64,000 bases of DNA from Yoonia sp. F2084L (GTDB taxonomy: Bacteria; Pseudomonadota; Alphaproteobacteria; Rhodobacterales; Rhodobacteraceae), in the NCBI RefSeq assembly GCF_023015625.1, contig NZ_JALKAH010000004.1, positions 186,001 to 250,000 on the forward strand, written 5' to 3'. Position numbers and translations under genes: made by a program. Below, one piece after another: positions 8,532-16,674 of this stretch. The notes under the pieces were generated by a model. That model was not told the DNA's origin. It ran no database searches and worked only from the letters and a program-made list of their open reading frames with translations. Position 1 is the stretch's first letter. The number at the start of each line of letters is the position of its first letter.

Positions 8532-11500
8532 ATGTTGAAACTCCGCTCTTACGCTGCCCGCCCGATGCATCTTGGCCCCTTTCCTTTGGAAGGATTGCGA
8601 CGCGTCGATGCAGTCGATTTATCCGATTTGCCGCCCATGAAAGGGCTGTCCTTTCGCAGGCCAGATGACCCCAAAAGCATCATCAACGCGATGCAGGATT
8701 ATCAGGCGATGCTGGATGCCACCCGTGACGGCATGGTCAAGCGCGAGATCGCAGAAATTCCAGAGGGTTTGACGGAACGTGCCAATCACCTCAAGGCCTT
8801 TGGCTACTATTGCGATGCCAGCATGGTTGGTGTTTGCGAACTGACGGACGCGGCTTGGCTAGATAAGCCGATTGCAAACCCTGATGTAGACAGGCTTGCC
8901 CAGAAGCTGCGCACAATCCAACCCAAATCGCTTGCCGCGGGCATTGATGTCATCATGGCGGGCCTGCGCGAAAGCATGGCAATGCCGCCCGAGGATTGCC
9001 GCCACCACACGCATGCGCTGGTATTTTTGTACGATCACCCCCGCCCGCCCAAGGACACCGAACAAGGTACCGACTGGATCAAGGACGCCCTGCCCCAGCG
9101 GGCCTGCCTGCGCGGGATGGAAACCGCTGTTACACTGGCCAGCTATATCCGCACGCTGGGTTACGACGCACGGGCGCATTCGATGGCAGCATCCGATGTG
9201 CATTTGGGCACTCTTGCGGCCCTTGCGGGCCTTGTCGCGTTGGAAGACGGCACGCTGAAAAATCCATTCACGGGCGACCGCTATGGGCTGGCTGCGCTCA
9301 CGACAACGCTCGCGATGACGCCGGACCAGCCGATTACACCGAGGCAGAAACCGCCCAGCAGTTATCGCACCGGGCTTGGCGATCATGCCAAATCTGCCCG
9401 CACCCGCGACCCTTTTGCAAAACGCGACTTTGCCCTTGGGCCGCACCCGTTTGAGACCCTCAAGCGCGTAGACGAGCCCACGACTTACATCGACAGGCCC
9501 AATGTCGCACGCGTGCCCAAACGCGCCAATCTGTTTGTGCGCGGGCTTTTCGGTGACATGGGCAAGCACGTGCAAGAGGCCACGAAAAACGGCAACTACG
9601 TGCGCAAATCTGCCGCCGCCTATGCCTTCCGCCCATCACTGGGGGCCTTTGTGCTGTTACAGGATGGTGAAGCCGTAGGTGACCCCGTCAGCGACACCCC
9701 TGAAAGCAATGCAGCCAATATCAAAGCCGCGCTATATTTCCTTGGGGTCGATGCTGTCGGCCTTTCGGCCTGCCCGGACTGGACCTACTACAGCCACGAC
9801 ACAACCGGCGCGCCGATCACGCCTTACCATGAAAACGCCATTTCGATGATTGTCGATCAGGGGCATGAGACGATGGAGGGCGCATCCGGCGACGACTGGA
9901 TCGCCTGTGCGCAATCCATGCGCGCTTATCTGCGATTCTCCCTATTGGGCGGCGTCCTCGCACAGCATCTGCGCAACCTCGGCTATACCGCCCGCGTCCA
10001 TTCCGTGATGGATGAAGAAGTGCTGCACCCGCCCCTCTTGCTCCTCTCCGGCTTGGGCGAGGTCAGCCGCATCGGCGAGGTGATCCTGAACCCTTTCCTC
10101 GGCCCCCGTCTGAAATCCGGTGTCGTTACGACAAATATGCCGATGACCCACGACAAGCCCATCGACTTTGGCCTGCAAAAGTTCTGCGATGCCTGCAACA
10201 AATGCGCCCGTGAATGCCCCTCGGGCGCGATCACTGCCGGGCCAAAGCTGATGTTCAACGGATACGAGATTTGGAAATCCGACAGCCAGAAATGCACCAC
10301 CTACCGGGTCAGCCAAAAGAACGGTGCGATGTGCGGGCGGTGCATGAAAACCTGCCCATGGAACCTTGAAGGGCTGTTTGCCGAGGCCCCTTTCCGCAAG
10401 CTGGCCATGACCGTCCCGCAGGCGGCCAAGACGCTGGCGGCATTGGATGATAAGCTGGGCAAAGGATCAATAAACCCGGTCAAGAAATGGTGGTGGGATC
10501 TGGAGATGGAGGATGATGGCGCCTACCGCCCATCGCGCCATCCGGTGAATGCGCGCAGCCTGCAAACCGATCTTGATCTGCAATACGCCGATCAGACGCT
10601 TGCGGTCTATCCAGCGCCGCTCGCACCACCGCCTTACCCGTGGCCCGCACCTATGGATCGCGAGGCCGGGATTGCGGCGTATGAGGCGATGATATCGGCG
10701 GAGGAACACCAGAAACGGCGTGCAGAAGGGCAGCCACCAGAGCATGTCTACGCCCCCGCCCAAGGCGATGCCCCGGTCCTAGAAGTTGTGATCAGCAACG
10801 CCACGCAAATGACGGACGCGGTGACAAAATACGAATTCTCACGCCCCGATGGCAGCGACCTGCCCCCTGCCACCGCAGGCGCACATATTGATGTGGTCGT
10901 GGCACCCGAGTTCTTCCGCCAGTACTCGCTTAGCGGTGATCCTGCCGACCGCAGCAAATACCAGATCGCCGTACTGCGCGAAGATGAAGGGCGTGGTGGA
11001 TCAAAGCTGATGCATCGGATTTTTGAAGTAGGACGGCGGGTCTTTATCTCGCTCCCGATCAATCATTTCCCGCTGTTTGAGGAGGCATCCAAAACGCTGC
11101 TGATGGGTGGCGGTATTGGCATTACGCCGATGATCGCGATGGCGCACCGGCTCCATGCAATTGGGGCTGACTTTGACCTGCATTATAGTATGCGCCGCCG
11201 CACAGATGCGGGATTTCTTGACGACCTGAACGACATGGCTTGGTCGGACAAGCTGCATCTACATGTCTCTGAAGAAGGGACGCGCGCTGATCTGGCAGCG
11301 CTCACGCAGTATCAACCGGGCGCGCATATCTACACCTGCGGGCCGGACGTATATATGGCCGCTGTAATGGACGCAGCTGCGGCCAACGGGTTCCCCGAAG
11401 ACGCGCGTCATCTTGAGTATTTCGCGGTACCAGAACAGCCGGAATATGAGAATCATCCGTTCATGCTGATCCTCAACGATGGTCGTACGGTCGCCGTATC

Positions 11501-11717
11501 AGCGGGGGAAACGGCATCAGATGCGCTCATTGCGGCGGGCGTTCATGTCGATGTAAAATGCTCTGACGGTCTATGCGGCGTATGCAAATGTGGCCTGCGC
11601 AATGGGGCCGTCGAACACCGCGATTTCGTGCTGTCCAAGGCCCAGCGTGAAACCGAAATCATTCTTTGCCAAAGCAGGGCTGCGGAACCGGGCGGCACAC
11701 TGAAAATCGACCTCTAG
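8532..11717 (+). CDS. self-sufficient reductive dehalogenase-like protein fused to FMN/NAD(P)H and [2Fe-2S] reductase
   Basis: A 1061-residue fusion. Residues 1-275 and about 290-550 are two related halves: both open with a similar LGPxPxExLKRVD-type segment and contain GY-ARxHS, LNPF and MPMTHDKPI-like elements, as expected for the vestigial and active cobalamin-binding domains of NpRdhA/BhbA-type reductive dehalogenases. Two [4Fe-4S] motifs follow (CDACNKCARECP from residue 552; CGRCMKTCP from 601). The C-terminal third is a phthalate-dioxygenase-reductase-like module with RQYSLSGD (about 796), GGGIGITPM (about 858) and a plant-type ferredoxin CSDGLCGVC (from 1010). There is no Tat signal, so it should be cytoplasmic and draw electrons from NAD(P)H. 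The ATG at 8532 begins the domain; an upstream ATG-equivalent at 8415 lies within the HAD gene. Natural substrate unknown, plausibly a brominated or chlorinated phenolic. Confidence 0.88.
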   Translation: MLKLRSYAARPMHLGPFPLEGLRRVDAVDLSDLPPMKGLSFRRPDDPKSIINAMQDYQAMLDATRDGMVKREIAEIPEGLTERANHLKAFGYYCDASMVGVCELTDAAWLDKPIANPDVDRLAQKLRTIQPKSLAAGIDVIMAGLRESMAMPPEDCRHHTHALVFLYDHPRPPKDTEQGTDWIKDALPQRACLRGMETAVTLASYIRTLGYDARAHSMAASDVHLGTLAALAGLVALEDGTLKNPFTGDRYGLAALTTTLAMTPDQPITPRQKPPSSYRTGLGDHAKSARTRDPFAKRDFALGPHPFETLKRVDEPTTYIDRPNVARVPKRANLFVRGLFGDMGKHVQEATKNGNYVRKSAAAYAFRPSLGAFVLLQDGEAVGDPVSDTPESNAANIKAALYFLGVDAVGLSACPDWTYYSHDTTGAPITPYHENAISMIVDQGHETMEGASGDDWIACAQSMRAYLRFSLLGGVLAQHLRNLGYTARVHSVMDEEVLHPPLLLLSGLGEVSRIGEVILNPFLGPRLKSGVVTTNMPMTHDKPIDFGLQKFCDACNKCARECPSGAITAGPKLMFNGYEIWKSDSQKCTTYRVSQKNGAMCGRCMKTCPWNLEGLFAEAPFRKLAMTVPQAAKTLAALDDKLGKGSINPVKKWWWDLEMEDDGAYRPSRHPVNARSLQTDLDLQYADQTLAVYPAPLAPPPYPWPAPMDREAGIAAYEAMISAEEHQKRRAEGQPPEHVYAPAQGDAPVLEVVISNATQMTDAVTKYEFSRPDGSDLPPATAGAHIDVVVAPEFFRQYSLSGDPADRSKYQIAVLREDEGRGGSKLMHRIFEVGRRVFISLPINHFPLFEEASKTLLMGGGIGITPMIAMAHRLHAIGADFDLHYSMRRRTDAGFLDDLNDMAWSDKLHLHVSEEGTRADLAALTQYQPGAHIYTCGPDVYMAAVMDAAAANGFPEDARHLEYFAVPEQPEYENHPFMLILNDGRTVAVSAGETASDALIAAGVHVDVKCSDGLCGVCKCGLRNGAVEHRDFVLSKAQRETEIILCQSRAAEPGGTLKIDL

Positions 11718-11992
11718 GTCCAATGCACGTTTTGCGCACCCGGTAAGGCATAACGTGCTTGCAATGGCAGCTCATAGGCCAGCCCGATCGTATCGCAAAA
11801 CGCCATCACCCACGCATCATCCATCGTGATGAATTCAAGCACAGCACCCAGAAACGCAGGGTCCGTGGCGCGGTCGCGCAAATCATCAACGGACCCGCCT
11901 GAGGCCCCCAAAAACGTCGGGCAAAGTTCATCATTTCCGGCCAACCACGCCAAGGCCTGTAGGGCAATCACTTCGGCTTGTTCTTGTTGCAT
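11714..11992 (-). CDS. DUF3572 family protein
   Basis: A 92-residue soluble helical protein. The segments ALQALAWLAGNDELCPTFL and ITMDDAWVMAFCDTIGL match the DUF3572 family, found mainly in alphaproteobacteria and of unknown function. It converges on the dehalogenase gene with a 4-base stop overlap (CTAG) and is divergent from the diguanylate cyclase gene. Neighbourhood with a PleD-like protein is common for this family as far as I recall, but no functional link is shown. Confidence 0.8.
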   Translation of the reverse strand: MQQEQAEVIALQALAWLAGNDELCPTFLGASGGSVDDLRDRATDPAFLGAVLEFITMDDAWVMAFCDTIGLAYELPLQARYALPGAQNVHWT

Positions 11993-12088
11993 TCATCTTC
12001 CTTACGCTGATGGAAACCGTTTCTTAACCATTAATCCCGACATTGCTTGCAAGGAATCGAGCTAACCGCTCTTGAAAAGGTGCAAGAA

Positions 12089-13480
12089 ATGCCAGGCCGC
12101 ATATTGATCATCGACACTGTTGCGACAAACAGGATCGTGTTGAAAGTGAAAATGATAGCCGCACAGTTTGTTGTGGATGCCTGCTCTAGCAAGGCCGAGG
12201 CGATACGCATTATCGCCGCCAACAAACCCGACCTGATTTTAGTCAACCTGTCCGACGCGACCGAGGATCAACACAGCTTGTGTCATGATCTGCGGCGCAC
12301 ACCCGAAACGGCAGCCATAGCGATTATCGCTGTGGGCGTCGCTGATACCTCGCGGGCGCGGTTTGCCGCCCTTGATGCCGGTGCAGATGATGTGCTGCCC
12401 CACCCGGTGAACGACGCGCTGCTGCTCGCCAGCATCCGCAGCCTTTTGCGGGTCCGCAGCACCAGCCAAGAGCTATTTTTGCGCGAAAGCACCAGCCGTG
12501 CGCTTGGCTTTGAAGAACAAAAGAATGGCTTTGATGGTGCCGCCAAGGTGGCGGTGCTTACCCCCAACCCGGCTGTCGAAAACAGTCTGGTCGCACAACT
12601 CAGCGCTGGGCTGCGCAGCACGATCAATGTACTGCCGCCTGCCGATCTGCTGAAATCCGAAGGCGAAGATGCAGCACATGACCTGTTTGTCATCAATGCC
12701 GCTGAAGCCGACAGCAGTCATAGCTGGCTCTTTGGCCTTGTGTCTGATCTGCGATCACGCGCACAAACGCGGCTGGCAACCCAGCTTGTGCTGGTCCCCA
12801 AAGACAAACCCGAGGTCGCGGCAATGTTCCTTGATCTGGGCGCAGATGATGTGGTGCCAGACACATGTGACGCAGCCGAACTGACCTTGCGCGCCAAAAA
12901 ACTGATCACCCGCAAACGCCAACATGACAAACTGCGTGACACGGTCCGCAGCGGGCTGAATGCGGCGGTGACCGACCCGCTGACCGGGTTGTTCAATCGG
13001 CGCTACGTTGATTCGCATTTGGCGCGGTTGGCTGAACAATCACGTAAATCAGGGCGTGAACTGGCCGTGATGATGATTGATATTGATCACTTCAAAACCA
13101 TCAATGACACCTATGGGCATGCCGCAGGCGACAATGTTTTGGTTCAAATTTCAAACCGCTTGCGTGAAAATCTACGCGCAATAGACCTTGTGGCCCGTAT
13201 GGGTGGCGAAGAATTTCTGGTCGCTATGCCGGGCGCATCCGTGAAAGACGCGCGTCTGACGGCGGACCGTTTGCGCGCACTGGTGAATACGACACCATTT
13301 GCCTTGGGCGATGACCAACCCGCGATCAAAGTTACCGTCTCTGTGGGGGTCGCCATGAGCGGTCAGATTTCCGCCGAACGTGGCGCGATGAGCAAGATTT
13401 GCAATCAGGCCGATCAAGCGCTTTATGCGGCCAAATCCGCTGGGCGTGATCAGGTCGCAATGAGCAAATCAGCCGCCTGA
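12089..13480 (+). CDS. PleD-like diguanylate cyclase with two degenerate receiver domains
   Basis: A 463-residue protein: receiver domain 1 (about 1-125), receiver-like domain 2 (about 150-285) and a GGDEF domain (about 300-460). The cyclase site GGEEF (372-376) is intact and the RxxD inhibitory I-site (RAID) stands five residues before it, so it should make c-di-GMP and be product-inhibited. In receiver 1 the position of the phosphoacceptor Asp is Asn53 (LILVNLS), and the acidic pair near the N-terminus is reduced to IIDT, so phosphorylation is unlikely there. Start at ATG 12089, preceded by AAAAGG; an upstream TTG at 12047 gives no family-like sequence. It converges with the Spy-like gene, overlapping by 12 bases. 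Confidence 0.88.
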   Translation: MPGRILIIDTVATNRIVLKVKMIAAQFVVDACSSKAEAIRIIAANKPDLILVNLSDATEDQHSLCHDLRRTPETAAIAIIAVGVADTSRARFAALDAGADDVLPHPVNDALLLASIRSLLRVRSTSQELFLRESTSRALGFEEQKNGFDGAAKVAVLTPNPAVENSLVAQLSAGLRSTINVLPPADLLKSEGEDAAHDLFVINAAEADSSHSWLFGLVSDLRSRAQTRLATQLVLVPKDKPEVAAMFLDLGADDVVPDTCDAAELTLRAKKLITRKRQHDKLRDTVRSGLNAAVTDPLTGLFNRRYVDSHLARLAEQSRKSGRELAVMMIDIDHFKTINDTYGHAAGDNVLVQISNRLRENLRAIDLVARMGGEEFLVAMPGASVKDARLTADRLRALVNTTPFALGDDQPAIKVTVSVGVAMSGQISAERGAMSKICNQADQALYAAKSAGRDQVAMSKSAA

Positions 13481-13960
13481 TGAGCGGTCGCGGGGCGGCC
13501 GCGCGCGGGAGAGTTCTTCGGCCAGTCGATCCGCAAATGCGCGGCGACGTTCCGGTGTCATCGCGGCAATCTGTTCGATGAATGCGTTTTGCGCTGTCGC
13601 CTGAACCTCTGCGATACGGCTGGCTTGCGCGGCCATCAGCTCGCGAAATACATCCGGCTCAAACGGCTCTGCCTTCAAGGCTGACACCATATCCGTCACC
13701 CGGTTGCGCAGATTAAAATCACGCAGCGCACGATCTTGCCGCATGGTGCGACCAATGGCGCGGCGTTCATCTTTATCAAGCGCACGCGCGACGGGGCCAA
13801 GGCCCAGATCAAAGCTGCGCGGTGGCTCTTTTCCAAAGCGACCCGACGCCGCAGCCCCCACAACAAGCCCCACAACAGCAAGGTTCAAGGCGAGCGATAT
13901 CACCAGCACAATTCGCCAAAGACGGCTTGGTCGCGGCGCAGGCATTTTAGCGTCAGCCAT
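13469..13960 (-). CDS. periplasmic heavy-metal-sensor-like (Spy/CpxP/ZraP-type) protein
   Basis: A 163-residue protein with a basic N-terminus, one transmembrane or uncleaved signal helix (residues about 15-37) and a periplasmic all-helical domain rich in Arg, Glu and Ala containing MTPERRRAFADRL, a typical LTxEQR-like segment of the Spy/CpxP/heavy-metal-sensor group. Start at 13960, with AAGGAG nine bases upstream; a start six codons earlier is less likely. The start overlaps the upstream anti-sigma-like gene by 8 bases, making it the third gene of a sigma/anti-sigma/periplasmic sensor unit. It may feed envelope status to that sigma factor; this is inference. Confidence 0.72.
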   Translation of the reverse strand: MADAKMPAPRPSRLWRIVLVISLALNLAVVGLVVGAAASGRFGKEPPRSFDLGLGPVARALDKDERRAIGRTMRQDRALRDFNLRNRVTDMVSALKAEPFEPDVFRELMAAQASRIAEVQATAQNAFIEQIAAMTPERRRAFADRLAEELSRARPPRDRSSGG

Positions 13961-14309
13961 CCGAGAACACTCCTTCATCCAACATCAGCTCTGTGGAAAA
14001 CAAACTGATGCTGACCTCATCGCCAATCAGTGTCGCCGTCAGATCCGAAACCGAGGCTGGGGGCGCAACACCCACCCAGAGTCCTGCGATAGTAGCAGCC
14101 GCCAATCCGCTAACAGCAGGCCAGCCGCCGACCGCATCAACTAGACGCACCCAGAACCCCGGTCGCGTGTCCGGTCTCACAACCGGCTTGGGCTGGACCG
14201 CATCGGCATCCGTCAGGACGCGGGTCATCAAATCGTTGCTCGGCGTAGGGTCCACACCCCGCGCTTGCGCGAAAAGATCGTCTAGCATGTCATCATTCGG
14301 GTTCGTCAT
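13953..14309 (-). CDS. short membrane protein, probable anti-sigma factor
   Basis: A 118-residue protein with a soluble N-terminal 60 residues and one transmembrane segment (residues about 65-85, Gly/Ala/Val-rich), then a short periplasmic tail. It has no HxxxCxxC zinc motif, so it is not a ZAS-type anti-sigma factor, but its position immediately after, and overlapping, the ECF sigma gene is the usual place for the cognate inhibitor. The ATG at 14309 has GGGG seven bases upstream; an alternative ATG lies at 14315. The role as anti-sigma factor is inferred from position and topology. Confidence 0.62.
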   Translation of the reverse strand: MTNPNDDMLDDLFAQARGVDPTPSNDLMTRVLTDADAVQPKPVVRPDTRPGFWVRLVDAVGGWPAVSGLAAATIAGLWVGVAPPASVSDLTATLIGDEVSISLFSTELMLDEGVFSDG

Positions 14310-14886
14310 CGTCATACCCCAGTTCTGCCTTCCGCCCTGCCATGATATCGGCAAGGGCCCGTTTTCCGCGTGCTGTCAGACTTTCCACGGACCGCACGCT
14401 GATGTCCATGATCTGTGCAATCTGGGGGTTGGATAACCCTTCGAGATGTCGCAGCGACACGGCCTGCGCCTGTCTTTCCGGCAATTGCGCCAACGCCTCT
14501 GACAACGCCGTCATGCGCGCCTGCGTCTGCATCTGTGCTGTCACACTTGGCGTTGCATCCAGCGGCTCGGCTACCTGATCGAGCGACACACCACGACGTT
14601 TGCGTAAGCGGTCGGTGCATAGGTTCGCCACGACCCGGTAGAGCCAAGTGGTCACCTGTGCTTCGCCCTGCCGCCAATCGGGCGCGACTTTCCACAAACG
14701 CATCATCGCGTCCTGCGCGACATCCTCGGCCTCGGCGGGCACACCCAGCATCCGTGTCGCCTGCGCCAAAACACGCGGCAGCAACCGCCGCGTCAAGACC
14801 CGCGCAGCCTGCCCATCGCCATTGGCGTATGCGACCAAAAGCGCCTCGTCTGGGGCGCCCGCAAAAGGATCCGGCGATGCGTTCAT
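14293..14886 (-). CDS. ECF-type RNA polymerase sigma factor
   Basis: A 197-residue sigma-70 family protein. Region 2 is seen in AEDVAQDAMMRLWKVAPDW and VTTWLYRVVANLCTDRLRKRR (about residues 53-98). Region 4 helix-turn-helix is LPERQAQAVSLRHLEGLSNP followed by IAQIMDISVRSVESLTARGKR (about 132-180). There is no region 3 and no extended N-terminus, fitting the ECF group. It leads an overlapping unit with a small membrane protein and a Spy-like protein, so it probably responds to an envelope or metal signal. No promoter motif could be assigned. A hairpin and the convergent-side EF-hand gene end 37-75 bases upstream. Confidence 0.88.
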   Translation of the reverse strand: MNASPDPFAGAPDEALLVAYANGDGQAARVLTRRLLPRVLAQATRMLGVPAEAEDVAQDAMMRLWKVAPDWRQGEAQVTTWLYRVVANLCTDRLRKRRGVSLDQVAEPLDATPSVTAQMQTQARMTALSEALAQLPERQAQAVSLRHLEGLSNPQIAQIMDISVRSVESLTARGKRALADIMAGRKAELGYDDDEPE

Positions 14887-14923
14887 TTATACGTGTGCTA
14901 GCCAATTCAAACCCAAGAGGCAA

Positions 14924-14953
14924 TTGGCAGGGGGATGAGGCACCCCCTGCCAA
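14924..14953 (-). terminator. hairpin after the EF-hand gene, probable terminator
   Basis: Positions 14924-14934 and 14943-14953 form a perfect 11-base-pair stem with an 8-base loop, 9 bases past the EF-hand stop. The following minus-strand sequence has only short T runs, so it may be a weak or Rho-assisted terminator. It also sits just upstream of the sigma-factor gene on the same strand. Confidence 0.6.
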
Positions 14954-14961
14954 CGCGTGGC

Positions 14962-15417
14962 TTAGCCCCGGCCTTTGGGGCCATGACCGCGGCGTCCATC
15001 ACGACGTTCGCCCATACGTTCCTGGGCCTGCTCGAATTCTTCAGCTGAAATTGTGCCATCTGCGTTGGCATCGACACGGTCGAACATGCGCGCGGCGCGG
15101 CGCTCATCGCGCGTTGGCATCTCATCAAACTGCAACGCACCGTCACCGTTGTCGTCAAAGCGTTCAATCATCGTCGTGGCTCGCGCATTGGCTTGGGCCG
15201 CAATCTCGTCTGCTGACAAAGCACCGTCGCCGTTTGCGTCCAGATCGGCAAAACGCGCTTCGCCGCGTGCCTGCATTTCTTCCAAGGTCAAGGCACCATC
15301 GCCGTTCAGATCAAGGGTGGAAAAATCAGGTCGGTCGCGCTGCTCTTGCGCCTGTACCGCACCCGCAGTCATTACGAGGCCTGAAAGAAGGGCTGCCATC
15401 AAAATCTTCGTTTTCAT
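14962..15417 (-). CDS. periplasmic EF-hand calcium-binding protein
   Basis: A 151-residue exported protein. A Sec signal peptide (MKTKILMAALLSGLVMTAGA, cleavage near AVQA) is followed by four EF-hand loops: DLNGDGALTLEE, DANGDGALSADE, DDNGDGALQFDE and DANADGTISAEE, each with acidic residues at positions 1, 3, 5 and 12. The tail is Arg/Gly/His-rich. Start at 15417 because it begins the signal peptide and has AAAGGA seven bases upstream. Calcium binding in the periplasm is well supported; the partner or role is not. It precedes the ECF sigma gene on the same strand, separated by a hairpin, so it probably forms its own unit. Confidence 0.87.
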   Translation of the reverse strand: MKTKILMAALLSGLVMTAGAVQAQEQRDRPDFSTLDLNGDGALTLEEMQARGEARFADLDANGDGALSADEIAAQANARATTMIERFDDNGDGALQFDEMPTRDERRAARMFDRVDANADGTISAEEFEQAQERMGERRDGRRGHGPKGRG

Positions 15418-15593
15418 TTTCTTTTCCTTTGTTCCGTTCATCACAGCGTTTCGGCGCTGCTGACCCTCCTTCAACGCAGCTGCCTGTCGCTTCCGTCGCA
15501 GGTTTTGGGAAAAATATGCATGGCCACTATTCCGCGCACCCCCTTTCAAAATCCCCGCCAATGGTCCATGTGAGGGCCAGTGAATGGAGCCGC

Positions 15594-15986
15594 ATGATGT
15601 CCAACGCAGATTTTCCAATTGATGACCGCCCAACAAGGCCTGCCATATGGCATGGCCTGCGTTGCAAGTGTCCCAACTGTGGCAAAGGGAACCTTTTTGC
15701 GAAATATCTGAAAGTGGCGGACAATTGCCCGAATTGCGATGAAGAGCTGTTTCACCACCGCGCCGATGACGGCCCCGCCTATCTGACGATTCTTCTGGTG
15801 GCTCATATCATCGGCTTTGTGATCCATTTCATGTGGGTCTACTTCCGACCAGAGCCTTGGGTCATGGCGACCTCGCTGACGATTGGTGCGGTCGCACTGT
15901 CGCTCTTTCTTTTGCCGCGTATGAAGGGCATGATTGTGGCCATTCAATGGGCGCGCCGGATGCATGGGTTCGGCCATAACGGCTGA
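15594..15986 (+). CDS. DUF983 family membrane protein
   Basis: A 130-residue protein. The N-terminus has a zinc ribbon (CKCPNCGKGNLF paired with CPNCDEELF, residues about 24-55) and then two transmembrane helices (about 67-87 and 92-112), the standard DUF983 layout. Function unknown. The long open frame running in from 14415 is not coding; GGAG at 15586-15589 fits ATG 15594 or 15597. It is divergent from the EF-hand gene and overlaps the start of the NUDIX gene by about 23 bases, so the two are probably cotranscribed. Confidence 0.85.
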   Translation: MMSNADFPIDDRPTRPAIWHGLRCKCPNCGKGNLFAKYLKVADNCPNCDEELFHHRADDGPAYLTILLVAHIIGFVIHFMWVYFRPEPWVMATSLTIGAVALSLFLLPRMKGMIVAIQWARRMHGFGHNG

Positions 15987-16674
15987 GGGCAACCATATCG
16001 ACAAATCCGCGATCAGAGATGCCTCTACCATCATTGTGTTGCGCGACGTCGCCACGACACCATCGGTCTTGATGGGTCAACGTGGTGCAAGTGCGGCCTT
16101 CATGCCCGGCAAATTTGTGTTCCCCGGCGGCGCAGTTGACGCCAATGATGCAACCGTTCCGGCAACGGCATTGACAAAAATGGACCATGAAAGACTTGCC
16201 AGCGAAAGTACGCTTTCGCCCACTGCACTTGCTGCGGCGGCCATCCGCGAGCTGTGGGAAGAAACCGGACAAGTACTGGGCTATCGCGGCACCTGGACCG
16301 ATCCACCACAAGGCTGGCGCGGCTTTGCCGGCACCGGCCATGTACCCAACGCGGCAGCCTTGCAATTCTTTTTCCGCGCCGTCACCCCGACATGCCGCCC
16401 CCGCCGCTTTGATGCGCGGTTCTTTCTGGCAGACGCAGCAGAACTGCAAACCGACCTCGATGACTTTTCAAACGCCGAGGATGAGTTGGCCCATCTGCAA
16501 TGGGTGCCGCTTTCAGATGCCCGGCAATTTGACCTGCCATTCATCACGCAAGTCGTACTGGCCGAGCTTGTTAGCCACATCAAACGCGGTGGCCCGCCGG
16601 CCAGCGTGCCGTTCTTTCGCAATGATGATGAAGCCCATCTGGTCAGTCGCCTCAGCGGGCGCAGTCCGATCTAA
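15964..16674 (+). CDS. NUDIX hydrolase
   Basis: A 236-residue NUDIX-fold protein. The catalytic box ends AAIRELWEETGQVL (around residue 100), providing the REUXEEXGU core, but the stretch between the glycine (FPGGAVD) and that core is about 35 residues longer than the classic 23-residue box, as in NUDT19-like and some NUDIX proteins acting on CoA or similar pyrophosphates. The C-terminal half has LQWVPLSDARQFDLPFIT, another family feature. The substrate cannot be told. ATG 15964 lies inside the DUF983 gene end; a later start is possible because the first 15 residues are not conserved-looking. Convergent with the EamA gene through a 4-base stop overlap. Confidence 0.8.
   Translation: MGSAITAEGNHIDKSAIRDASTIIVLRDVATTPSVLMGQRGASAAFMPGKFVFPGGAVDANDATVPATALTKMDHERLASESTLSPTALAAAAIRELWEETGQVLGYRGTWTDPPQGWRGFAGTGHVPNAAALQFFFRAVTPTCRPRRFDARFFLADAAELQTDLDDFSNAEDELAHLQWVPLSDARQFDLPFITQVVLAELVSHIKRGGPPASVPFFRNDDEAHLVSRLSGRSPI

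Noticed and set aside
14415..15593. Long open frame leading into the DUF983 gene
   Set aside because: It runs antisense through the sigma-factor and EF-hand genes and has no family-like sequence; the DUF983 domain starts at about 15594.
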